Positions 57,507 to 64,000 of a DNA stretch of 64,000 bases are shown here, piece by piece (position 1 is the stretch's first letter; every line of letters starts with the position of its first letter). This stretch comes from Microbulbifer sp. A4B17. Its GTDB lineage: Bacteria; Pseudomonadota; Gammaproteobacteria; Pseudomonadales; Cellvibrionaceae. The DNA is taken from the NCBI RefSeq assembly GCF_003076275.1, contig NZ_CP029064.1:3358501-3422500 (forward strand), given 5' to 3'. Under the pieces are notes generated by a model. The model saw only the letters and a list, made by a program, of their open reading frames with translations, did not search any database and had not been told where the DNA came from. A program made the position numbers and the translations under genes.

Positions 57507-58124
57507 ATGTCTCTAAAACTACCTATTGATATTCGAGCAATTAAAGGATTCCTCGCTGCCCATGAAGGGGAAGCTCTCTACCACCTGGCAGCTGAAGCCA
57601 GCTCCCTGGGGCCCTGTCTTGAGGTGGGCAGCTACTGCGGTAAATCATCAATTTACCTGGCCAGCGCCTGTAAACTGACCGATAACGTCCTGTTCGCTGT
57701 GGACCACCATCGCGGCTCTGAGGAGCACCAGCCCGGAGAGGAGTACCACGATCCCGAGCTGTTTGATGGCCAGGCCAATTTAATGGACAGTTTCCGCACT
57801 TTCCGCGCGAATATTCGCGCAGCTGAATTGGATGACTGGGTTGTTCCCGTCGTCGCCCCCTCCGCAACAGCTGCACGCTGCTGGAATACCCCTTTGGGTC
57901 TCGTATTTATTGACGGCGGCCACTCTCTGGAAGCAGCCATGACCGATTATCGCAGCTGGTCCCGCCATATCGTGCCCGGCGGCTACCTGGCTATCCACGA
58001 TATTTTCCCGGACCCCGCCGATGGCGGCCAGGCGCCCTACGATATTTACAAGCTAGCCCTGGCTTCCGCTCAATTCGAGCTTGTCGAAACTGTCGACACC
58101 CTGGGAATCCTGCGCCGTATTTGA
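57507..58124 (+). CDS. Class I SAM-dependent methyltransferase (Methyltransf_24/CmcI-like)
   Basis: A 205-residue protein. CLEVGSYCGKSSIYLASACKLTDNVLFAVDHHRGSEEH gives motif I and the acidic adenosine-binding residue, and LVFIDGGHSLEAAMTDYRSWSRHIVPGGYLAIHDIFPDP carries the DGxH and HD metal-type motif found in small O-methyltransferases related to CmcI and catechol types. Convergent with the toroid gene, whose coding region overlaps its last 72 bases. The substrate is probably a sugar or small metabolite of the neighbouring cluster. Confidence 0.85.
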   Translation: MSLKLPIDIRAIKGFLAAHEGEALYHLAAEASSLGPCLEVGSYCGKSSIYLASACKLTDNVLFAVDHHRGSEEHQPGEEYHDPELFDGQANLMDSFRTFRANIRAAELDDWVVPVVAPSATAARCWNTPLGLVFIDGGHSLEAAMTDYRSWSRHIVPGGYLAIHDIFPDPADGGQAPYDIYKLALASAQFELVETVDTLGILRRI

Positions 58125-59165
58125 GGGCAGGCACACCGATGTAAACAAACCGCTCGCTGGCGTTAATCTGGCGAGCGCATCGGCAGCCAGAAGCATGGCT
58201 CCAACGGTCCAGGTAGTTTTCTCCTCCGGCCAGATAGCCTCATCCCGATAGACATAACCGGTCCAATAGCCCCCGTCGTTATCCTGCCAGCGGTGCAAGC
58301 CTCGATACAAAATTTCCGCCCGCGAACGCTGCCCAGCAGCTATCAGGGACATGGTGAGTTCGCAGGACTCAGCTACCGTCACCCAGGGCTCATCGCTGAC
58401 GCAGCGACAACCCAAACCGGCCACGACAAACTCATCCCAGCGTTGCTGAAGACGCAGCTGCGCCGCCTCACCAGAAAAAGCACCAGTTAATACTGGATAA
58501 AACCAGTCCATTGAAAAGCGCGCCTTGCTTTCCCAGGTGCGATCAAAGCGCTCCGGTTTATTGCGCAGCGCATCGCCCAGAGCTTCCCGGGCAAGTATCC
58601 ATTGGGGGCGAGCAACCCCTAGCTGGTGGGCAATATTAATTGCGCATTCCAGACTTTTATAAATGGAAGAGCAACCGGTGATCAGGGCGTCTTCCATAGG
58701 GGCACCCTCTGAATCTACCGCCCAGTGAATTTCGCCAAATTCCGTTTGCAAGCGTAATACAAACTCGATTGCACGCTCCACCATCGGCCAATAGCGCTGT
58801 AAAAACAGTGTATCTCTACTAATCAGAAAGTACTGCCAAATTCCTGTTGCCACATAGGCAACAAAATTGGTTTCACGGCGCTCTCGGTTGTCAATGTCGC
58901 CATCTTTATAAGCAGCCCACCAGCTGCCGTCCTCCAACTGTATCTCAGCCAACCAGCAATAAGCGTTGTCAGCGGCACTGAACTCTCCAGCAATAGCGAG
59001 TCCCATAGCGGCCTCGACATGATCCCAGGGATCGGCATAACCCCCTTTGAACCAGGGAATTGAGCCATCGGGGAGCTGCTGGGAGAGAATGTAGGCGGCG
59101 CTATCCTGGATAAATCCTTCTGGGAACAGGCCTGAAGCTTTTGTCGGCACAGAAACTTTACTCAT
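58053..59165 (-). CDS. Alpha/alpha-toroid protein (prenyltransferase/squalene-cyclase-like repeat)
   Basis: A 370-residue protein with the QxxDGSxxW-type toroid repeats: ILSQQLPDGSIPWFKGGYADPWDHVEAAMGLAIAGEF, IQLEDGSWWAAYKDGD, LHRWQDNDGGYWTGYVYRDEAIWPEE. The DWDH/DPWDH stretch and acidic pockets suggest an (alpha/alpha)6 barrel. Often labelled prenyltransferase, but it might equally be a glycoside-active barrel. It overlaps the next methyltransferase start by four bases (ATGA), so they are coupled, and the convergent methyltransferase at its 3' end by 72 bases. The function is undefined. Confidence 0.78.
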   Translation of the reverse strand: MSKVSVPTKASGLFPEGFIQDSAAYILSQQLPDGSIPWFKGGYADPWDHVEAAMGLAIAGEFSAADNAYCWLAEIQLEDGSWWAAYKDGDIDNRERRETNFVAYVATGIWQYFLISRDTLFLQRYWPMVERAIEFVLRLQTEFGEIHWAVDSEGAPMEDALITGCSSIYKSLECAINIAHQLGVARPQWILAREALGDALRNKPERFDRTWESKARFSMDWFYPVLTGAFSGEAAQLRLQQRWDEFVVAGLGCRCVSDEPWVTVAESCELTMSLIAAGQRSRAEILYRGLHRWQDNDGGYWTGYVYRDEAIWPEEKTTWTVGAMLLAADALARLTPASGLFTSVCLPSNTAQDSQGVDSFDKLELSGSQG

Positions 59166-59923
59166 GCTTCAGCTCCCTCAGGCAGGGAGAGGGGCGTATC
59201 TACTCGTTGTGTCGAACCGGCAGGTTTCGCAAAGTAGAGAGCAATGCTTTTTCCCAACAGCGGGTTTAATAGTTTTTCGAGAACCTGTGTAAAGGCCGGC
59301 TTCTTCATCAGGTCCCATACCAACAAGCGGTGATAGGCGGAGACCAAACGGGAATTGGGCTTGTCCCAAAACAAGCACTTTAACCACCAGTAAGGTGCAT
59401 GTAATGCATGGGCCTTATGCCGGGCAAAATAGTGGTGTCCCAGCTTTTCAATATCCTCTCGCAGCTCGCGCTCGCGGAATATTCGGACATGCCCCCCCTC
59501 AACCTGATGGTATTCATCGCTGAGTTTCCAGCACACCCACTCGGGAAAGAAGGCCGGTACTGTCGCGGCAAAAATACCGGAGGGTTTTAAAACCCGATCA
59601 ATCTCAGCCAGGACAGACTTGTAGTCGGGGATATGCTCAAGTACCTCTGAGCAAATAACCACATCAAAACTCCCATCGGCAAATGGTAGTTGCAAGCCAT
59701 TGGCAACTCCGAACTGCAAGCGACCTTTTGAATGCTCGGGGGAGCGGAAAGGTTCTGCTCGCTCACTGGCAGTGCGCACATCATCAAAACACAGGTCAAT
59801 GCCGTAAACATCAACCTCATCGGTGATCATCAAATGAATGGAATGGCGCCCTTCGCCGCACCCCAGGTCGAGGACTTTTTGGCCCGGGCGAAGGTTTAAG
59901 TGCTGGGGATCTACGGTAATCAT
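59162..59923 (-). CDS. Class I SAM-dependent methyltransferase (Methyltransf_11-like)
   Basis: A 253-residue enzyme. VLDLGCGEGRHSIHLMITDEVDVYGIDLCF is motif I, VANGLQLPFADGSFDVVICSEVLEHIPDYKSVLAEIDRVLKPSGIFAATVPAFFPE contains motifs II-III, and HVRIFRERELREDIEKLGHHYFARHKAHALHAPYWW follows. It overlaps the toroid gene downstream by ATGA, and its start touches the stop of the upstream glycosyltransferase by one base. One translational unit of three genes is indicated. Confidence 0.9.
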   Translation of the reverse strand: MITVDPQHLNLRPGQKVLDLGCGEGRHSIHLMITDEVDVYGIDLCFDDVRTASERAEPFRSPEHSKGRLQFGVANGLQLPFADGSFDVVICSEVLEHIPDYKSVLAEIDRVLKPSGIFAATVPAFFPEWVCWKLSDEYHQVEGGHVRIFRERELREDIEKLGHHYFARHKAHALHAPYWWLKCLFWDKPNSRLVSAYHRLLVWDLMKKPAFTQVLEKLLNPLLGKSIALYFAKPAGSTQRVDTPLSLPEGAEA

Positions 59924-61266
59924 TAAGCGGCCTCCGCACTGCGCATATTCGGAGTTTCTATTTCATGATTACTGGGTTGCTCCGCCAGGGAATGTCCGAG
60001 AATTTCCCGATAATATTTCACCAAACTCTCTGCAGCAATTTTCCAGGAAAACTTATTCTCAATGCGCTGACGACCTTTCTCGCTGAGCTCTTTGCGCAGC
60101 GCTTCACTGGATAAAACCTGGCGCAGAGCATTGGCCAAAGCCTCGTGATTGCCTGCAGGAACCACGATTCCTGCATCCCCAACCACTTCGGGCAATGCAC
60201 CTCCATCACTGGATACTACTGGGGCACCACATGCCATTGCCTCCCCGGCAGGCAAACCAAAACCTTCGTAGAGCGATGGGCAAACTACTGCTGTAGCCCT
60301 GCGGTAATTATCGACCAGTTCTTCGTTAGAGATCCCCGAGACAAACTTAACTTTATCTTGAAGATCCAGATCGTGAAGCAAGCGTTCCGTGGCGCCGCCT
60401 TCGCGTAATTTGCCAACCACCAACAACTCTATGTTTTCATATTCCTGTCGCAATTCCGCCAACGCCTGTAATAAAAAGCGCAGACCTTTGAGCGGCTGGT
60501 CTGCCGATGCGGTAGTCATAATTCGCAGAGGCAAGCGCTTATTCTCGCCCCCAGGGTTAAATAATTCGGTATCAATACCGTTGTAAATTAGGTGAATCTG
60601 TTCGGGAGCTACGCCAAACTGCTCAATGATATCCCGCTCAGATTGCCTGGAAACTGTCACGATATGGCGAAGTTTCCGCGATACCTTGATCTGCATATTC
60701 AAAAAATTATGCCAGCGACGTACCAGCAAACGAAAACGCCAATCGGGGGCGGCATCTAATGCCAGTTGACGATCCCGGGTAATGGGGTGATGAATTGTCG
60801 CGACAACAGGCAATCCATTTTTCTCGATATCCAGCAAGCCGTAACAGAGTGATTGGTTATCGTGAACAATGTCGTATTGTTTGCCGTGCTTGCGCAGGTA
60901 TTTATTTACCCGACGGCCAAACGTATAAGGCTCGGCAAAACCGCCGGTAAGCTTACTCCACCATTCAAAAAAATCCGCCCACGACAGCAAGTGACGAGGC
61001 TTCAAGGCCCGTGCTGGACGCTCAACTTCATAGAGGTTCAACCCTGGCATTTTGATGAGTTTTACGCGTTCATCGAGTTCTGGGTAGGGCTGGCCAGAAA
61101 TAACATCCACGGAGTGACCGGCATCAACCAGTGCTTTACTCAGGTAGCGCAGGTAGATGCCCTGACCACCACTGTGTGGATTGCTGCGATACCCCAAAAG
61201 GCATATTTTTAGTGGCTGCGTCTCGCCAGCCGTTGGACCGTCTGCACAATTTCCCAAGGCGGTCAT
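59923..61266 (-). CDS. Glycosyltransferase family 4
   Basis: About 447 residues from the ATG at 61266 with GGGGA upstream; the frame opens earlier but an upstream extension lacks family-like sequence. A GT-B fold: KICLLGYRSNPHSGGQGIYLRYLSKALVDAGHSVDVIS, YDIVHDNQSLCYGLL, VSRQSERDIIEQFGV, LIYNGIDTELFN, and the donor signature PSLYEGFGLPAGEAMACGAPVVSSDGGALPEVVGDAG. It leads the glycosyltransferase-methyltransferase-toroid operon. The product is unknown, but the mix points to synthesis or decoration of a secreted or cell-surface glycoconjugate. Confidence 0.92.
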   Translation of the reverse strand: MTALGNCADGPTAGETQPLKICLLGYRSNPHSGGQGIYLRYLSKALVDAGHSVDVISGQPYPELDERVKLIKMPGLNLYEVERPARALKPRHLLSWADFFEWWSKLTGGFAEPYTFGRRVNKYLRKHGKQYDIVHDNQSLCYGLLDIEKNGLPVVATIHHPITRDRQLALDAAPDWRFRLLVRRWHNFLNMQIKVSRKLRHIVTVSRQSERDIIEQFGVAPEQIHLIYNGIDTELFNPGGENKRLPLRIMTTASADQPLKGLRFLLQALAELRQEYENIELLVVGKLREGGATERLLHDLDLQDKVKFVSGISNEELVDNYRRATAVVCPSLYEGFGLPAGEAMACGAPVVSSDGGALPEVVGDAGIVVPAGNHEALANALRQVLSSEALRKELSEKGRQRIENKFSWKIAAESLVKYYREILGHSLAEQPSNHEIETPNMRSAEAA

Positions 61267-61560
61267 AGTTTCCCCATCTGCAATATTCTTATACCCCATA
61301 ACATTATCCGCTCTCGCACAGACATTCTGCGAATGCCAACGTCTAAGAGACGACCGTCTGGGGTGCCTCGCTGGTAAAGCGGAAGAATACACTGGCGGAG
61401 AAATGACTGCTAGGCGGAAGCGGTCCACACTCTTGGTATCCTAGCCCAAGGGTGTGACCGCAAGCCAAAATAGCGACAACACGGCAGAGCGCCTTAACCG
61501 ATAGACACAAGTTATGATCAGGAGGAATAGGAACAGGAAGGGAAAAAACAGATCGGGAAT
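61267..61560. other. Intergenic leader region upstream of the glycosyltransferase operon
   Basis: No supportable frame. It should contain the promoter of the minus-strand glycan operon, but no pair of boxes was convincing. A run of purines (AGGAGGAATAGG) near 61519 precedes no start codon on the plus strand. Confidence 0.35.
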
Positions 61561-61586
61561 AAAAAATGCCCGCCAAATGGCGGGCC
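61561..61586 (-). terminator. Terminator of the glutamine-synthetase-family operon
   Basis: A 7-bp perfect GC-rich stem (GCCCGCC/GGCGGGC, loop of four) followed on the minus strand by A then six U. It lies 150 bases beyond the ligase stop at 61736. Confidence 0.8.
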
Positions 61587-61735
61587 AGATTTCTCGAACA
61601 CACTTTCAGGAGGAGAGTTTCAAGCACATTACGCACTTAAATTTAGGTATAGCAGAGGAATTACCTCCTCTGACTCTCCTGTCGTAAAAGCCGTTCACTA
61701 AAACGGCAATCGGCGTTAAAGCACACCGCCAATGT

Positions 61736-63121
61736 TTATACCCGATGCAAATAGCTCTGGTATTCAACATCGGTAACCCGGGCAGCTATCTCCGCCTGCT
61801 CCTGTCGTTTCAACAGGGAGAACAATTCCACAAAGCGGGGATCGAGATACTCACGCCACAATGGGCTATTCTCAAATTGCTCCAGAGCACCGCTCCAGGT
61901 ATTGATGAGTTTCTCACTCTTTACCTGATATGCATCACCTTCCACAGGCGCCGGCGGTTCCATCTGCTTCTCAATGCCATGGCATACGCCAGTGAGAATC
62001 GCAGCCAACACCAAGTAGGGATTCACATCCGCCCCAGCAATGCGATGCTCAATACGCCGCGCCACAGGATCACTGGCAGGCACTCGCAAAGTTGTAGTGC
62101 GATTATCGTAGCCCCAGCAGAGATTCAGCGGTGCGTGAGAGCTCTCCTGGAAGCGGCGGTAGGAGTTGCTGTGAGGTGCGAAAAACGCCATCGCATCATT
62201 GGCAGTAACCAGCATTCCAGCTGCGGCATAACGCAGTAAATCGGAGCCAGTGTCAGAACCGTCGTCAAAAACGTTCTTGCCATTGGCGTCGATCAAACTC
62301 ATATGCACGTGCATTCCATTACCCGCCTGATCCCCAAAGGGCTTGGCCATGGTACTCACACGGAAGCCGTGACTGCGTGCCACACCTTTGAGCAAGCGTT
62401 TAAACAACAATGTTTGATCGGCCACTTTAACGGGGTCGGCACTGTGCAACAGGTTGATTTCAAACTGTCCGGGCGCACATTCAGACAATACCGAATCTGC
62501 AGGAATCCCCTGCTCTTCACAGGCAGCCCGCACATCAGCAAAGAAGTGCCGCTGCGCATTGAGTTCAGAAAGATCGTAAACGTCAGTGGACGGTACCAGC
62601 TCAGCATCGTTGTCGCTAACCGGGCGCGGGCGCGCCAAGTGATCCACCTCATCACGGAGGAGGTAGAATTCCAGCTCGGTAGCACACACTGCGGTATAAC
62701 CCAACTTGCCAAGGCGCTCTACCACGCGCTGCAACTGGCTGCGGGGATCGGCGTAGAGAGTGGAACCATCCGCCTCGTGAAGTTGCATGTGCAACTGGCC
62801 AGTGGATTCACGATGCCATGGTGCATGGGCAATCGGGGATACGGGCAAACAAACGCCATCGCTGTCTCCACTGGCAAAGACCAGCGGGCTATCTTCAATA
62901 TCCCGCCCCCAGATATCGAGGCTGACTGCACTGCGCGGCATTTGCAGGCTACCCTTGAGCAATTTCTCGGCAGCTTCTGCCGGCAACCATTTCCCTCGCG
63001 GCACACCATTGATATCGAACATAAAGCCTTCAATCCACTTTAAGTCCGGGTGCTCTGCCAGGAATTTTTGCGACCGCGCCAACAGGTCAGGCTGGGCGGT
63101 GAATTCTTTTTCTTGAGACAT
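61736..63121 (-). CDS. Glutamine-synthetase-family ligase, likely gamma-glutamylpolyamine synthetase
   Basis: A 461-residue protein starting MSQEKEFTAQPDLL. The family motifs are WIEGFMFDINGVPRGKW, LEFYLLRDE, NGMHVHMSLID, MAFFAPHSNSYRRF and RIEHRIAGADVNPYLVLAA. This belongs to the PuuA/SpuI type (gamma-glutamylputrescine synthetase), which joins glutamate to a polyamine, rather than GlnA (no adenylylation-site tyrosine motif). A class III aminotransferase gene follows upstream at 63239, as in polyamine-catabolic operons of pseudomonads. Confidence 0.88.
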   Translation of the reverse strand: MSQEKEFTAQPDLLARSQKFLAEHPDLKWIEGFMFDINGVPRGKWLPAEAAEKLLKGSLQMPRSAVSLDIWGRDIEDSPLVFASGDSDGVCLPVSPIAHAPWHRESTGQLHMQLHEADGSTLYADPRSQLQRVVERLGKLGYTAVCATELEFYLLRDEVDHLARPRPVSDNDAELVPSTDVYDLSELNAQRHFFADVRAACEEQGIPADSVLSECAPGQFEINLLHSADPVKVADQTLLFKRLLKGVARSHGFRVSTMAKPFGDQAGNGMHVHMSLIDANGKNVFDDGSDTGSDLLRYAAAGMLVTANDAMAFFAPHSNSYRRFQESSHAPLNLCWGYDNRTTTLRVPASDPVARRIEHRIAGADVNPYLVLAAILTGVCHGIEKQMEPPAPVEGDAYQVKSEKLINTWSGALEQFENSPLWREYLDPRFVELFSLLKRQEQAEIAARVTDVEYQSYLHRV

Positions 63122-63238
63122 AAGGTGCCTGGGATGATCCAATCCAAACGCAGAGGCAGCCCGGTTCCCCCTCTTCCATTCATACAATGAAAAACGGAAT
63201 CCCCGACCACCCCTTCAACAGAGTATCTTGCCGCTATG

Positions 63239-64000
63239 TTACGCCAGTGCTTTAGCAGTGTCGTCCAGGGCGCGGTGTGCTTTTTCTACCAGCTCATCAA
63301 CCTGCTCAGTGGTCATAATCAGCGGTGGTGCGATAACCATGGCATCGCCAACGGCGCGCATAACCAAACCGTGCTTGATACTCAGGTCACGACATACCGC
63401 ACCAGCGGTGCAATCATCGTCAAAACGAGCACGGCTGGCCTTATCTTTTACCAGCTCCAAGGCGCCGACCATACCCAGGCTACGGGTTTCACCAACGATC
63501 GGATGCTCTGCCAGTTCAGACCAACGCTTGGACAAGTAGGGGCCAGTTACATCGCGAACATTCTCAATAATCTTCTCGTTGCGCAGAATATTGATAGTCG
63601 CCAAGCCTGCCATACAGGCAGCCGGGTGCGCAGAATAGGTGTAGCCGTGGGTAAATTCACCGCCTTTGTTTTTAACCACCTCCGCAACACGATCACTCAC
63701 CATGGTTCCGCCCAAAGGGAAGTAACCGTTGGTTACCGCTTTGGCGAAGGTCATCAGGTCAGGCTTCATACCGTAGTAGTCAGCACCGAACCATTCACCG
63801 GTACGACCGAAACCAAATATCACTTCGTCCATTACCAATAGGATGTCGTACTGATCCAATACTCTCTTAACTTCTGGCCAGTAGGTTTCTGGCGGTATAA
63901 TTACGCCACCAGCACCTTGGATTGGCTCGGCAATAAACGCCGCAACATTGTCTGGGCCCAGCTCCTGGATTTTCTCATCCAGGCTGCGAGCAGCTTGGAT
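63239..64000 (-). CDS. Class III aminotransferase, likely polyamine:pyruvate (SpuC-type), C-terminal part
   Basis: Open from the right window edge to the stop at 63239, giving 253 residues of the C-terminal two-thirds. AAFIAEPIQGAGGVIIPPETYWPEV and LLVMDEVIFGFGRTGEWFGADYYG are class III core motifs, and the PLP lysine is in LMTFAKAVTNGYFPLGG. GEFTHGYTYSAHPAACMAGLA follows. SpuC-type enzymes transfer amino groups from putrescine-type amines to pyruvate. It lies 117 bases from the ligase, in the same direction. The N-terminus is outside the window. Confidence 0.92.
   Translation of the reverse strand: MQAARSLDEKIQELGPDNVAAFIAEPIQGAGGVIIPPETYWPEVKRVLDQYDILLVMDEVIFGFGRTGEWFGADYYGMKPDLMTFAKAVTNGYFPLGGTMVSDRVAEVVKNKGGEFTHGYTYSAHPAACMAGLATINILRNEKIIENVRDVTGPYLSKRWSELAEHPIVGETRSLGMVGALELVKDKASRARFDDDCTAGAVCRDLSIKHGLVMRAVGDAMVIAPPLIMTTEQVDELVEKAHRALDDTAKALA

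Overview
The window is a chromosomal segment of a gammaproteobacterium. Its gene orders resemble those of pseudomonads and Cellvibrionales: infC-rpmI-rplT-pheST-ihfA-merR-like, serC-pheA-(tyrA-aroA)-cmk-rpsA-ihfB-lapAB-pyrF, and gyrA diverging from mtaD-ubiG-mupP-yciK. A Microbulbifer-like marine bacterium is my best guess from protein style; no marker here fixes the genus.

Layout. (1) 1-2846: an aromatic ammonia-lyase/aminomutase (MIO family) gene overlaps a TauD-type dioxygenase gene that runs off the left edge. A LysR-type regulator diverges from them across a 12-bp perfect inverted repeat, which looks like a small regulated metabolic cluster. (2) 2847-10313: an AT-richer, gene-poor, decaying accessory region. 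It holds remnants of Y1-type (REP-associated tyrosine) transposases, a duplicated small orphan gene (one copy nonsense-truncated, the other sitting inside a transposase pseudogene), small lipoproteins, broken small genes, a CsrA paralogue and a protein with an SGHYxP motif. (3) 10314-13515: two overlapping reverse transcriptase genes whose sizes and arrangement fit the type 3 defence-associated RT system (DRT3). They end next to tRNA-Pro(GGG), a plausible island boundary.

(4) 13740-24512: translation and nucleoid genes (MerR-like, ihfA, pheT, pheS, rplT, rpmI, infC with an ATT start, thrS), tRNA-Val, uvrB and two tandem tRNA-Asn genes. (5) 24595-30558: two lipid-linked glycan genes (nucleotide-sugar dehydratase, polyprenyl-phosphate sugar-1-phosphate transferase), a ComEA-like protein, pyrF and lapAB. 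(6) 30654-40905: ihfB, rpsA, cmk, fused tyrA-aroA, pheA, serC and gyrA, the shikimate/aromatic/serine block. (7) 41098-44673: mtaD, ubiG, mupP-like and yciK on the opposite strand.

(8) 44756-64000: envelope and metabolic genes. These are a sigma-70 family factor, a PagL-like lipid A deacylase, a TraB/GumN protein, an OprP-like porin, a fused indolepyruvate:ferredoxin oxidoreductase diverging from an Lrp regulator, a shikimate-kinase-like gene, a small glycan-type cluster (hexapeptide acyltransferase, two methyltransferases, an alpha/alpha-toroid protein, a glycosyltransferase), and the start of a polyamine-type operon (glutamine-synthetase-family ligase plus class III aminotransferase, cut by the right edge).

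The strongest unusual content is in the first 13.5 kb: the DRT3-like RT pair with a possible structured RNA upstream, the orphan gene nested in a transposase pseudogene, and the MIO-enzyme/dioxygenase/LysR cluster. Family calls rest on motifs read by eye; no database was searched.
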